A stretch of 64,000 bases of DNA from positions 434,001-498,000 of the forward strand of contig NZ_KB849283.1 in NCBI RefSeq assembly GCF_000368145.1. The letters are read 5' to 3'. Under the pieces are notes generated by a model that was not told the origin of the DNA, searched no databases, and worked only from the letters and a program-made list of their open reading frames with translations. Source of the DNA: Acinetobacter guillouiae CIP 63.46. GTDB taxonomy: Bacteria > Pseudomonadota > Gammaproteobacteria > Pseudomonadales > Moraxellaceae. Below are positions 39,940-49,338 of this stretch, one piece after another. A program made the translations under genes and the position numbers. Position 1 is the stretch's first letter, and each line of letters starts with the position of its first letter.

Positions 39940-42900
39940 ATGGCCGAACAACGTAGCACACTCATTATTGAAATTAGCTCAGAACAAGCAGCACGTAATG
40001 CACGTGCATTAGATCGAGAGCTACAAAGTATCGAACGCACTGGTAATTACGCAACCACTTCAATGAACTCTATGTCAGTGGCAGCACGTCAATTGGCAGG
40101 ATATTTGGCAGGAGTTGTGACTGTTGGTACTGCGATTGCTAAGATGGATGATTGGACTAATCTTAACAACCGTTTGCGCCTAGTAACTACTAATCAGAAA
40201 GCCTTAAATGTGGCAATGCAAGATACATTTGATATTGCTCAACGATCTGGTGCAGTTTGGGGTGGTACTGCAACCATCTATCAAAAGATCCAATACAACA
40301 GCGAAAAATTGGGTTTAAGCCAAGAGAAAGTTGCCAAGATCACAGAGTCTATTTCCAAATCAATTAGTAACTCAGGTTCAAGTGCTCAAGCAGCTAGTGC
40401 AGCTTTATACCAATTAGGCCAGTCATTCGATAAATCATCATTAAACGGTGATGAGTTCGTTTCGATGAGTGAAAACGCTGGCTACTTAATGGAAGTGTTT
40501 GCAAAAGGCTTAGGTGTAACTCGTGCTGAATTGAAAGAAATGTCTTCTCAAGGATTATTGACTACTGACAAGATGGTTCAAGCAATTGAAAAAATGTCAG
40601 GTTCAATTGAAGGAGATTTTGGAAAAACTAATTTCACTATCGGACAATCTTTCACTCAGTTGTCTAATGCTGTGACTAAGTTTGTTGGAGAATCAGGGCA
40701 AGTTACAGGTGCTGCGTCTACTATTTCTGGTTCACTTAGCTTGCTTGCAGAAAACTTAAATACAGTAACGAACATTGCCATGATCGGTGGTGCTTATTGG
40801 CTTGGAACTTATATTCCAGCACTTTATACAAGCACAATGGCGGGTTATGGAAAAATTAAGCAACTTACTGAACAGACAGCTATTCAGTATGCAGCTATCC
40901 AAGCAGAGCGGATAGCAGCTGCTCAAGAACTCACATCAGCAGAGGCTCGTGTTGTTTCAACACAGGCAACTTTGGCGGCAATTGCAGCTGAAAAAGCCTT
41001 AGAGGTTCAAAGATTAAAGGAGCAAATCAATAGTATTGGTCGGACTGCATCAATAACACGAATGGCTCAACTTAGAAGAGTTGAAACACAAGTAACTGCA
41101 GAATTAACACTTGCTCAAAACGCTTTGGCTACATCTCAAAGCCGTGTTAATGCCGCTCAAAACATGTCAATGGGGGTTGGTCGTGGATTGTTAGGAATTC
41201 TTGGTGGACCAGTAGGATTAGGTTTAACTGTTGCAGCTGTTGCTGGTTCATATCTAATGCTTAAAGATAGTACCAAAGATACAACTACCACACTTGATTT
41301 ACAAAAGAGCACTGTAAGTGAGTTGGTTGAAGAATATTCAAAGTTAGATGAGCTTCAAAAACGTACAACATTGCGAGAGCTCGAAAAGCAAGTTAAAAGC
41401 TTGGCCACTAGTTATACAGTTGCTTATTCAGATTTGAGTGCAATGATTGGATGGCTTGAAGAGTCTGGCTCAGTGTCTGAATCTACAGCAAGAGAAATCA
41501 ATAAGCTGTTTAAAGAATATAATAAGGGCAAAATAAGTTCGTCTGAATTTGCAACAGCAGTGAACAATCTATCGGGAGTGCAGAAAAAGCATAAAGTTGA
41601 AATCGATGAGTTGACTACAGCCCATGCAAAAGCTAATGCAGAATATAAAAAGGTTAAAACTGCTCAACAAGCATTAACCAATCAAACTTCATCTGCAATA
41701 AAGGCAAATAAGGATGAAACAGACTCCATCCTTCTTAAGAAGAAAGCTCTTGAAGAGTCAAAAAAGGCCTATGACAGTTATAAGTCAGGAGCTTTTGATG
41801 ATATTAAAGAAATGGCAGCAAGGGCTAAATTGCAAAGTATGGGGCAGTCAGATGCCTTAATTGAGCAAAACTTGAAGGTTTTAAAAGCATTAAATTTTGA
41901 TCCACTTAAAACTAAGACTCCTTACGCACAGGAAATGTTTAAGGTTGCTGATATTTCGGCAAAAATGAAGGAAAAAGAGGATTCAATTACCCAAGCGAAA
42001 AAAGATCAAACTAAGGAGCTTGAGAAGCAACTTAAAGTCTTACAGGTTAACGAAAAAGTTAAGGCTAATGCTGCTAAATATAACTTCGGAGGATTGGAAA
42101 CCCAATATGGGCTTTTGCCAGGTTTACTGTCAGGTATCAATATGCAAGAGTCACGTGGTAAAGCCGATGCAGTTGGCCCAATGACGAAGTATGGTACAGC
42201 AAAAGGTGGATTTCAATTTCTTGATGATACAGCTAAGCGTTTCAAATTGACCGGAGGCGATGTATTTGATTTAGGTAAATCCGCAGAAGCGGCCGCTAAA
42301 TATCTGCAAATTCTCTACAAAAAATTTGGATCTTGGGATAAGACTATTTCTGCTTACCACGCTGGCGAAGGCAATGTAGATAAAGGCACAAATATTGGAC
42401 CAGTAAATCGTCAATATGTTCAAAATGTAAAAGGCTATATTGCAGGAACAAATGGTTTTGAAGGCTCAACTAAAGACTTTGATACTTCTATCAATGATTT
42501 AGTTAAGTTTTTGCAAGTTAAGCAAGATATTGAACTGCAATATTCAAGTGGTGAGGTTCAACGCAGAACAGAACATGAGAAGAAATTAGCAGATATTCAA
42601 TCTCATTTTTCAGGTGATACTTACACAAAACTTGAGCGTCAAGAGAATGAACGATTTGCAAATGAAAATCGACTTGTTGAACTTCAATTTGACTTAAATG
42701 TGCGGGGTTGGAACTGGACAAATGAGCAACGAATTCAAAATGAAATCGACACTCAAAAAGTAACTATTTCTTTAAACAAAGAATATTCTGATATTCAAAA
42801 ACAGATTGCTAAAGAGGAGGTTGATGAAAAATTTGCGTATGAACTTGAAAAGTCAAAACTTGCTAAAAATCAGCGCTTACTTCAAGCAACTGAATTTTAC

Positions 42901-44058
42901 ATGTCAGAGCTTCAACTAGCTAAGACTAGATATGACATAGAAAAAAAGCTTATTGCTCAGAGCAATGAAGACCCAGAAGAAAAAGCTTTTAAATCGCAGA
43001 TGCTTGAACTTCAAAATCAAGTTGATATGAACCGGCGTTTAGAAGATGCCTCTATGGGATGGGATTCTGTTCAATCCCAAATGAATGGATCTACTAGTCG
43101 ATACCAACTCAACCAATATAAATTCAGCAGAATGGGTGCATCACAAAATCTATTTGATACTCAGATAGCAGATGTTGAAAACCAAGAGCAAGAACCTGGA
43201 GCGGATTTACAAAAATTAGCTGAGGTTCGTGAACAAATTTGGGCTGCGCATAATAAACGTATGATTGATATTGAAAATCAGTATCAAACGGATTCATTGA
43301 ATTTACAATTAACTCAAGCTCAGCAATTGACCGGTTCATTTGCAAATATGTTTAAAGGTATTCTTGGTGAAAGCTCAGGTGCATATAAAACAATGTTTGC
43401 AATGCAGCAGGGGTTTGCGCTTACTCAAGCGGGTATGAATTTATGGTCATCTGTTTCTGATGCTTATGCTAAAGAGCCAGGTACTGTATGGCAGAAAGTT
43501 GCCGCAGGTGCTAAGGCGGCTTTGGATCAAGGAACATTCTTAGCAATGATCCAAGCAATTACCCCTCAAGGTTTTGCAACTGGTGGCCCTATTACAGGCA
43601 AAGGCACTGGAACAAGTGATGATATTCCAATCATGGCATCCAATGGTGAGTTTATGATGCGCCAGTATGCTGCCTCTAAAATTGGGCTAGTTGCTTTAAA
43701 TTACATGAATCAGACGGGTGAGATACCATTTCAGCGTGAATATATTGGCATGAAATCTCAGTACTTAGGTTCTACTCAACCAGATTTAAATGTTCAAAAA
43801 TTTAAAGATGGAGGGCTAGTGGGAGTTTCTCGAATGAGTGGTGACGATGTTGATAGAAGGCAGTTTCAATCTATTCAGCATAATTCCCCACGTAGCAGTG
43901 AACCCAATATTACCATCCAAGTAAGTATTACTGATTCTGGTGTTAATACTTCAGGTGGTAATACCCAGGATCAGCGACAGTTTGCTCAAGTTGTTGGTAA
44001 TGCTGTACGAACTGTGATTATTCAAGAGAAGCGTCAAGGCGGTTTGTTGTCAAAATAA
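39940..44058 (+). CDS. Tape measure protein with lytic transglycosylase domain
   Basis: A 1372-residue tail-length ruler. The N-terminal part has the tape measure domain (DDWTNLNNRLRLV, SLNGDEFVSMSENAGYLM). Hydrophobic segments near residues 270-290 and 415-435 are followed by long coiled coils. Residues about 720-850 form a soluble lytic transglycosylase domain: GINMQESRGKADAVGP with the catalytic Glu, GGFQFLDDTAKRF, ISAYHAGEGNV. This cuts peptidoglycan during DNA entry. The C-terminal part is Gln-rich. Length sets the tail length. Confidence 0.92.
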   Translation: MAEQRSTLIIEISSEQAARNARALDRELQSIERTGNYATTSMNSMSVAARQLAGYLAGVVTVGTAIAKMDDWTNLNNRLRLVTTNQKALNVAMQDTFDIAQRSGAVWGGTATIYQKIQYNSEKLGLSQEKVAKITESISKSISNSGSSAQAASAALYQLGQSFDKSSLNGDEFVSMSENAGYLMEVFAKGLGVTRAELKEMSSQGLLTTDKMVQAIEKMSGSIEGDFGKTNFTIGQSFTQLSNAVTKFVGESGQVTGAASTISGSLSLLAENLNTVTNIAMIGGAYWLGTYIPALYTSTMAGYGKIKQLTEQTAIQYAAIQAERIAAAQELTSAEARVVSTQATLAAIAAEKALEVQRLKEQINSIGRTASITRMAQLRRVETQVTAELTLAQNALATSQSRVNAAQNMSMGVGRGLLGILGGPVGLGLTVAAVAGSYLMLKDSTKDTTTTLDLQKSTVSELVEEYSKLDELQKRTTLRELEKQVKSLATSYTVAYSDLSAMIGWLEESGSVSESTAREINKLFKEYNKGKISSSEFATAVNNLSGVQKKHKVEIDELTTAHAKANAEYKKVKTAQQALTNQTSSAIKANKDETDSILLKKKALEESKKAYDSYKSGAFDDIKEMAARAKLQSMGQSDALIEQNLKVLKALNFDPLKTKTPYAQEMFKVADISAKMKEKEDSITQAKKDQTKELEKQLKVLQVNEKVKANAAKYNFGGLETQYGLLPGLLSGINMQESRGKADAVGPMTKYGTAKGGFQFLDDTAKRFKLTGGDVFDLGKSAEAAAKYLQILYKKFGSWDKTISAYHAGEGNVDKGTNIGPVNRQYVQNVKGYIAGTNGFEGSTKDFDTSINDLVKFLQVKQDIELQYSSGEVQRRTEHEKKLADIQSHFSGDTYTKLERQENERFANENRLVELQFDLNVRGWNWTNEQRIQNEIDTQKVTISLNKEYSDIQKQIAKEEVDEKFAYELEKSKLAKNQRLLQATEFYMSELQLAKTRYDIEKKLIAQSNEDPEEKAFKSQMLELQNQVDMNRRLEDASMGWDSVQSQMNGSTSRYQLNQYKFSRMGASQNLFDTQIADVENQEQEPGADLQKLAEVREQIWAAHNKRMIDIENQYQTDSLNLQLTQAQQLTGSFANMFKGILGESSGAYKTMFAMQQGFALTQAGMNLWSSVSDAYAKEPGTVWQKVAAGAKAALDQGTFLAMIQAITPQGFATGGPITGKGTGTSDDIPIMASNGEFMMRQYAASKIGLVALNYMNQTGEIPFQREYIGMKSQYLGSTQPDLNVQKFKDGGLVGVSRMSGDDVDRRQFQSIQHNSPRSSEPNITIQVSITDSGVNTSGGNTQDQRQFAQVVGNAVRTVIIQEKRQGGLLSK

Positions 44059-44063
44059 GAATA

Positions 44064-44081
44064 GCCACTCCGGTGGTTTTT
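44064..44081 (+). terminator. Weak terminator
   Basis: A short GCCAC-TCC-GGTGG-type hairpin with T5 after the tape measure gene. Confidence 0.55.
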
Positions 44082-44128
44082 CCTTTGATTTATTGATATT
44101 TTATAAGCACTTCAAGGAGTGCTTTAGA

Positions 44129-44605
44129 ATGAAAAGTTTATTGCTGATTGGCACTTTAGGATTATTGCCAGCTTTAGGTAATGCAGAGTTTGTAACAAAC
44201 TCTAAAGGTGAAAAAGTAGAACAAAAAGACAATCAAACTTCGGCTATTGTAAGGCTCACAGATGATGATTATGTTTTAGATGGAAAATATTATGATGTAA
44301 CACTTAAAGATGGTAATAAAAAAGACGTTATTGTGAATGTATCAACATTTGTAGACCAAAAAGATGGGAAAAAATTAACTAGAAATCAAGCTTTGTTTGG
44401 GATCAAAATGACAGAGATTCCAATTCTAGATGGTCTTAAAAATCGACACTCTTATGTTCCAATAAAAGTTTATATTTATCAGGTTGGTAATTCAGTAAAC
44501 ATTACTATCGAGTATTTTGCAAAAATTTATGGTGCAAAAAAAATAGGTTCAAATTCTAAAGACTTTACTCTGGATCAAAATGGTGAAATTCATATTGTTC
44601 AGTGA
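44129..44605 (+). CDS. Secreted hypothetical protein
   Basis: A 158-residue protein with signal peptide MKSLLLIGTLGLLPALGNA and a beta-rich mature part (DDYVLDGKYYDVTLKDGN). I start at the ATG at 44129 after AAGGAG; an earlier frame opening at 44093 lacks support. First of three exported-protein genes between tape measure and minor tail genes. Unknown role, likely envelope-directed cargo. Confidence 0.65.
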   Translation: MKSLLLIGTLGLLPALGNAEFVTNSKGEKVEQKDNQTSAIVRLTDDDYVLDGKYYDVTLKDGNKKDVIVNVSTFVDQKDGKKLTRNQALFGIKMTEIPILDGLKNRHSYVPIKVYIYQVGNSVNITIEYFAKIYGAKKIGSNSKDFTLDQNGEIHIVQ

Positions 44606-44718
44606 AGGATTTAAAGAAAAACGTCCTAAGTGGGATTTCTTCAATTTATTGTAGTTAATCTTCACTTTATCTTTACTCTTTGTTACATTAATTACACTTT
44701 ATAACAATGGCCGTTTAA

Positions 44719-45384
44719 ATGAATAAATTGATTTTAGCTGCAGTAATTGGATTTGCTGCAGTTTTAAGTGGGTGTGCAACATCTAGAGGACTTATTGAAA
44801 TCCCAGCACCTCAACAAACAAAGCAAGCACAACAAGCATCAGATACAAAGAAAATAGTTATTGTGATTGCTGAAGATAATAGAACGTTCCAAGATAAGCC
44901 TCATTCACCCGATATTCCGTCATTAAAAGGCGGATTAGCTAAAGCTACTGCGGATGATAAAGCTAAAGCTGTAGCCCGAAAAAGAGATGGTTTTGGCAAA
45001 GCTCTTGGTGACATTCTATTAAAAAATGAGACAGTTTCAGCTTTACTTGAAAAACGAGTAACAAATGCTTTAGAGCAAGCTGGCTATGAAGTTCTCGAAA
45101 ACAATGAAGAGAACAAAAGTAAAGCAGATTTGGTTCTAAACATAAAAATTAATAAATTTTGGTCTTGGTTCCAACCTGGATTTGTTTCAATCAAAATACA
45201 TTCTGAAATTGACACAAATATTGTAGATGTTAAAGATCCAACTTTTAAGCCAATACATATTTATAGTAAGGTGACCAAAACAGCACAAGTTGCTAATGGT
45301 GCTAAATGGATTGAAAACATTAATCAAGCGCTTACAGACTATGAATCAAAATTGATTTTAGCACTTCCAAAGTCCAATCCTTAG
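44719..45384 (+). CDS. YajG-like lipoprotein
   Basis: A 221-residue lipoprotein. Signal and lipobox LSGC (residues 16-19), then a mature domain with KIVIVIAEDNRTFQDKP, SALLEKRVTNALEQAGYEVL and ADLVLNIKINKFWSWF. This follows the YajG-family layout (outer-membrane-anchored, function unknown). Located among tail genes but exported. Two terminators follow. Confidence 0.65.
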   Translation: MNKLILAAVIGFAAVLSGCATSRGLIEIPAPQQTKQAQQASDTKKIVIVIAEDNRTFQDKPHSPDIPSLKGGLAKATADDKAKAVARKRDGFGKALGDILLKNETVSALLEKRVTNALEQAGYEVLENNEENKSKADLVLNIKINKFWSWFQPGFVSIKIHSEIDTNIVDVKDPTFKPIHIYSKVTKTAQVANGAKWIENINQALTDYESKLILALPKSNP

Positions 45385-45399
45385 TATGATATTGAAAGC

Positions 45400-45420
45400 A
45401 AAGCACCCTAAGGTGCTTTT
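45400..45420 (+). terminator. Rho-independent terminator
   Basis: A 7-bp stem, AAGCACC with GGTGCTT, then TT. Confidence 0.6.
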
Positions 45421-45443
45421 CCAACAACGCCATGCTATAAACC

Positions 45444-45470
45444 AAACCTCCATCGGGAGGTTTCTTTTTG
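45444..45470 (+). terminator. Rho-independent terminator
   Basis: A perfect 8-bp stem, AAACCTCC-ATCG-GGAGGTTT, then a T-rich tract. Confidence 0.75.
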
Positions 45471-45514
45471 GCCTTAAAATTAGTATCTTGGACTAAATAT
45501 ACTAGAGATATATC

Positions 45515-46159
45515 ATGAAAAGCTTAATTTTAATTTTCGGTTTATTGGTTTCAATTTTTTGTATCGAATCAAATGCTCAGGTTCAAGAAGTGCAGAGAAG
45601 TAAAGAAACTGGAATGTTAATGAAATGGATAATACCGCCAAAAATTAGAATTGATAATGAAATATTAGAAGGTTACGACAGAAATTTATTAATCTATTTA
45701 GAGACCGATGAGAATGGTAGGGTTCAAAAAGCTGAAGTAAGCAAAAGTAGCGGAGTGGATGAATTAGACAGTTTAGTATTAAGGGCTGTGAAAAGATCAA
45801 AACTCAAAGTTTGGAATGAATGGGATATAAAAACAAATCACCCATCGCGCTTAAAACTACCTTTTGAATTTTCAGTTTCCAGGGTTCCTAAATATGCTGT
45901 ATATCCTGAATTTACTTATACTAATGCTGATTTAAAAGGAAGTGATAGAACGATAAGATTGAGTGTAGAGGCTAATGAAAAAGGTAAATTAACCAAAGTC
46001 AATGTTTTTCGAGGGACTGGAATAACTGTTCTAGATAAATATGTTTTAAGTGAGTTTATCAAGCAGGCAAGTTTTAAACCTTTGATTATAAATGGCAAGC
46101 CTCAACTTATCAAAACAACTGCAGATTTTAGCTTTATTTTAAGATCATCAAGTGATTAA
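45515..46159 (+). CDS. Periplasmic protein with two TonB C-terminal-like domains
   Basis: A 214-residue protein with a cleavable signal (MKSLILIFGLLVSIFCIESNA). Two similar halves follow, each with the TonB-C pattern: first LLIYLETDENGRVQKAEVSK, SSGVDELDSLVLRAVK; second TIRLSVEANEKGKLTKVNV, GTGITVLDKYVLSEF. TonB normally keeps an N-terminal inner-membrane anchor and a Pro-rich span; both are absent here. A free periplasmic double TonB-C could compete for TonB boxes of outer-membrane receptors. It is cargo within the tail gene block. Confidence 0.65.
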   Translation: MKSLILIFGLLVSIFCIESNAQVQEVQRSKETGMLMKWIIPPKIRIDNEILEGYDRNLLIYLETDENGRVQKAEVSKSSGVDELDSLVLRAVKRSKLKVWNEWDIKTNHPSRLKLPFEFSVSRVPKYAVYPEFTYTNADLKGSDRTIRLSVEANEKGKLTKVNVFRGTGITVLDKYVLSEFIKQASFKPLIINGKPQLIKTTADFSFILRSSSD

Positions 46160-46190
46160 TATTCAAATACTTATTTAGCATTAAACTTAA

Positions 46191-46216
46191 AACCCACTCA
46201 CCTGAGTGGGTTTTTT
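46191..46216 (+). terminator. Rho-independent terminator
   Basis: A perfect 10-bp stem, AACCCACTCA with TGAGTGGGTT, then T-run. Confidence 0.8.
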
Positions 46217-46230
46217 ATTGGACGCAATTT

Positions 46231-46575
46231 ATGAGCAATGAAAAATTTACATATCCATGTGATCTAGATGGAAACTCAGGCAAACAAAACTTCAATATTT
46301 TGACTTCAAAATTTGGTGATGGCTACGAACAAAATATCTCAGTAGGCATCAACAATAAAAAGGGGGAATGGCCTTACAAATTTACATCTACCAAGGAAGA
46401 GATTCTTCAAATCAATGCTTTTTTTGATCGACATAAAGGGGCTGATTCATTTCTATGGAATTCGCCATTGGATGGTGAAGTACGCGTCAAAACAGATACA
46501 AGCTATTCACCTAGTCAAGTAGGTGGAATGATCTGGACTATCTCCACCACCTTCACCCAAGTTTTTTACCCTTAA
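46231..46575 (+). CDS. Minor tail protein, lambda gpM-like
   Basis: A 114-residue protein with the phage minor tail pattern: FNILTSKFGDGYEQNISVGINN, INAFFDRHKGADSFLWNSP, WTISTTFTQVFYP. It belongs to the tail tip assembly, in lambda order before L. Confidence 0.85.
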   Translation: MSNEKFTYPCDLDGNSGKQNFNILTSKFGDGYEQNISVGINNKKGEWPYKFTSTKEEILQINAFFDRHKGADSFLWNSPLDGEVRVKTDTSYSPSQVGGMIWTISTTFTQVFYP

Positions 46576-46590
46576 ATTCAACAAATATAA

Positions 46591-46612
46591 GCCGCCGAAA
46601 GGCGGTTTTTTA
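46591..46612 (+). terminator. Rho-independent terminator
   Basis: A CCGCC-GAAA-GGCGG hairpin with T6, almost identical to the one at 31878. Confidence 0.8.
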
Positions 46613-46625
46613 TTGCGAGAAAAAT

Positions 46626-47795
46626 ATGACTTATCAATACATTAATTTAGGAACCGCGCCAAGTGGTGCAGGTGGTGATACCTTTCGCTCAACTGGCACA
46701 AAAGTAAATGAAAACTTCACCAATAGTACCCATGCTGCAAGTCGATATGTCGGAGTGAATGCAGGCAATGTAATGGAGGTAGGGGCTTTTGGGGTTGGTG
46801 CAAAAGTAACAGGCTTTGAAAATAGCAACAAAAAGGATTTTACAGGACGTTTTTTTGCAATTGGAGAGGTAGATCCAAGTGATACGTCTAATGTCCAATC
46901 TTACAGAATGGGAATTAATATTCCATGGGTTGATAATTCAGCTTTATCACAAATCTTATTTGGCCTTAACCAAACAAACCAAGTTGGTTTTAGAACATGG
47001 GATGCGAATAATGGATGGGCACCAGAAGGGCATCGTTTATTTTATCATACTGGAAATGTGATTAAAGATAGCAATGGTTTTTTAAAAGGAGCATCCCCAG
47101 TTATTCAATTATTTGCCAATAAAATTGAATCAAATGAGGAGGCTTCTGAACAAAATCCAATATTTGAAAAAGTGGGTTTTGGCCATTACTTAATAAAAAA
47201 TACTGAAGGGTTTGCAAAAGAAGGTTGGTGGATTGAAGTACCAACTGATAGCAATGGCAATCGTATTTGCGCAGTTGAATATCAAACATTAGAAAATGGT
47301 GATCTTGAAATTAAGACATTCAAGAAAAAGCTTAATGATGAGGGTGATATTGTTGCAAATTTGGATGCACCAGTTGATATTCCAAACAATGCCAATGGAG
47401 ATCCTCGATGGATTGATGTGCGACTTCACTCAGTCGCTAAGCCAATTGTTAGAAAAGTACCTCGCACTGAAAAACAGCCTCGAATGGTCCAACAAGTAAA
47501 ATATGCGCCACAACTCACATACATCGCTAAATATGAAGATCTATTTGATGATGTTGGAAATCTAGTCATTGTGGATGGGCAAAAATATCAAAAGTCAGTT
47601 ACCCATATTCAAACAGATAAAAATGGTACGCCAATCTTGAGCAATCAACCCGTTATCAATGATAAAGGCGAGCCTGTTTTTGAATGGGTGCAAGCGATAG
47701 ATAGTGAAGATCAGCCGATCTTTGATAATGTGCCTGTACTCGATGAGGATGGGAAACAAATCTATGACGAGGTGACTTATGAGCCTCAACAGTGA
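46626..47795 (+). CDS. Tail fibre-like protein inserted between M and L genes
   Basis: A 389-residue protein. The N-terminus LGTAPSGAGGDTFRSTGTKVNENF and the knob-like HRLFYHTGNVIKDSNGF are common to phage tail fibres. The C-terminal 140 residues are acidic with VP-x-DEDG-like repeats (GTPILSNQPVINDKGEPVF, NVPVLDEDGKQIYDEV). It overlaps the L gene by 17 bp. In lambda no gene sits here. It may be a side fibre or adhesin of the tip. Confidence 0.65.
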   Translation: MTYQYINLGTAPSGAGGDTFRSTGTKVNENFTNSTHAASRYVGVNAGNVMEVGAFGVGAKVTGFENSNKKDFTGRFFAIGEVDPSDTSNVQSYRMGINIPWVDNSALSQILFGLNQTNQVGFRTWDANNGWAPEGHRLFYHTGNVIKDSNGFLKGASPVIQLFANKIESNEEASEQNPIFEKVGFGHYLIKNTEGFAKEGWWIEVPTDSNGNRICAVEYQTLENGDLEIKTFKKKLNDEGDIVANLDAPVDIPNNANGDPRWIDVRLHSVAKPIVRKVPRTEKQPRMVQQVKYAPQLTYIAKYEDLFDDVGNLVIVDGQKYQKSVTHIQTDKNGTPILSNQPVINDKGEPVFEWVQAIDSEDQPIFDNVPVLDEDGKQIYDEVTYEPQQ

Positions 47796-48579
47796 TTATC
47801 AAAAACTCTATGTTGATGGGTTAATTACATTATTTGAATTAGATGCCAGTGCTTTAGGTGCTGGCATTTTACGTTTCCATGGTCATATCGCTTTTCAAGA
47901 TTGGGAAAAAATTTACTCATCGATTGGATCAGATGGACTCATTGGGTCTGATACTGGTTTGATAGGTAAGGTATTTGATGTTGGTACAGATAAAGTTTGG
48001 CAGCGCAATATTATTTGGCAAGGCAAAACCTTTTCAGCTATGGCAATTCAAGCTGATGGCATGGAAATGAACTCCACAGGTCGAGCATCAAGCCCAACAT
48101 TATCAATGGCTAACAATATAGATGGATTACAAAATGCGGTATCGGCTTATTGTTTACAGTTCAATGATTTTGCAGGTGCAAGACTTACCGTAATTTCCAC
48201 ATTGGCTAAATATCTTGATGCTGAAAATTTCAGTCAGGGTAATCCAACAGCATCGAATGAAGCTGAAAATCAGCTTTGGTTTATCGAACAAAAAACCTCA
48301 GAAAACATGGAGCAAGTGACTTTTGAACTGTCGAATCCAATCGACTTTGAAGGTCAGCGTATCCCAATACGGCAAGTCAGTAGCCAATGCCATTGGTGCA
48401 TGATGGGTGATTATCGTGGTGAAGAATGTGGTTATACAGGTGCAGCAATGTTCACTGAAAAAAACGAACCTACAGACAATCCAGCCCTGGATAAATGTGG
48501 TGGGCGTTTAAGTTCCTGCAAGGTCCGAAAAAATGAAGGCAGTTTTGGCGGTCAACCAGCCGCCAATCTTATTGGGTGA
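47779..48579 (+). CDS. Minor tail protein L (Fe-S tail tip protein)
   Basis: A 266-residue protein. The N-terminal part (LITLFELDASALGAGILRFHG) and the C-terminal Cys cluster (CHWCMMG, ECGYTG, DKCGGRLSSCKVR) match lambda gpL, which binds an iron-sulfur cluster in the tail tip. It is followed by K after 3 bp. Confidence 0.87.
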   Translation: MSLNSDYQKLYVDGLITLFELDASALGAGILRFHGHIAFQDWEKIYSSIGSDGLIGSDTGLIGKVFDVGTDKVWQRNIIWQGKTFSAMAIQADGMEMNSTGRASSPTLSMANNIDGLQNAVSAYCLQFNDFAGARLTVISTLAKYLDAENFSQGNPTASNEAENQLWFIEQKTSENMEQVTFELSNPIDFEGQRIPIRQVSSQCHWCMMGDYRGEECGYTGAAMFTEKNEPTDNPALDKCGGRLSSCKVRKNEGSFGGQPAANLIG

Positions 48580-48582
48580 TTT

Positions 48583-49338
48583 ATGAAATTATCAACAAAG
48601 CTCAAAAAAGCAATTCATTTACATGCTGCCGAAATGTTCCCGGGTGAATGTTGTGGTGTGATTGTGAATAAGGAATATATTCGATGTCAGAATATCTCTA
48701 ATTTTCAGGACCAGTTTGAAATTGATCCTGTAGATCTTGCACACGCTGAAGATATGGGGGAAATCCAAGCCTATGTGCATTCACATCCGAATGCTTCAGC
48801 AAAAGCATCTGAGCTGGATTTAATCCAAATTGAATTGCATAAAAAGCCTTGGGTCATATGTGCTTATCCCGATATTGAATTTCAAGTCTATGAGCCATGT
48901 GGTTATCAAGCACCTTTAGTTGGGCGTAATTATCAGCATGGTTGGCAAGATTGTTATTCACTGGTTCGTGATTTCTATCAACGTGAATACGACATTAGAT
49001 TGCCTGATTTTGAGCGCCTAGATCGTTGGTGGGAATCTGCTGAAAATGCTTCATTGTATTTGGATAACTTCAGTAAAGCAGGTTTTAGTGAAGTGAAAGA
49101 TTTGCAATATGGTGATGTCATGTTATGTCGGGTAGGTCGCACTGAACATGTCAATCATGCAGTGATTTGGCTTGGCGATAATGGTGCATTGAAATCAGAA
49201 CAAACTGAGCCTTGTGTGGGATCTTCGCTGATTTTGCATCACCCATACAATCGAAAGTCTGTACGTGAAGTGTTTGGTCAACAATGGCAAGAACGTGTTG
49301 CTATCACTGTGAGGCATCGAGATGTTAAAAACAATTAA
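48583..49338 (+). CDS. Tail tip protease/hydrolase K (JAB1 + NlpC/P60)
   Basis: A 251-residue protein with two hydrolase domains. The JAB1/MPN metalloprotease has Glu22 and H66-S-H68 followed by S76-x2-D79. The NlpC/P60 peptidase has Cys124 (DCYSLVRDF) and His192 (NHAVIW). Same build as lambda gpK. It acts in tail tip maturation or cell-wall cutting. Overlaps the I gene by 17 bp. Confidence 0.9.
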   Translation: MKLSTKLKKAIHLHAAEMFPGECCGVIVNKEYIRCQNISNFQDQFEIDPVDLAHAEDMGEIQAYVHSHPNASAKASELDLIQIELHKKPWVICAYPDIEFQVYEPCGYQAPLVGRNYQHGWQDCYSLVRDFYQREYDIRLPDFERLDRWWESAENASLYLDNFSKAGFSEVKDLQYGDVMLCRVGRTEHVNHAVIWLGDNGALKSEQTEPCVGSSLILHHPYNRKSVREVFGQQWQERVAITVRHRDVKNN

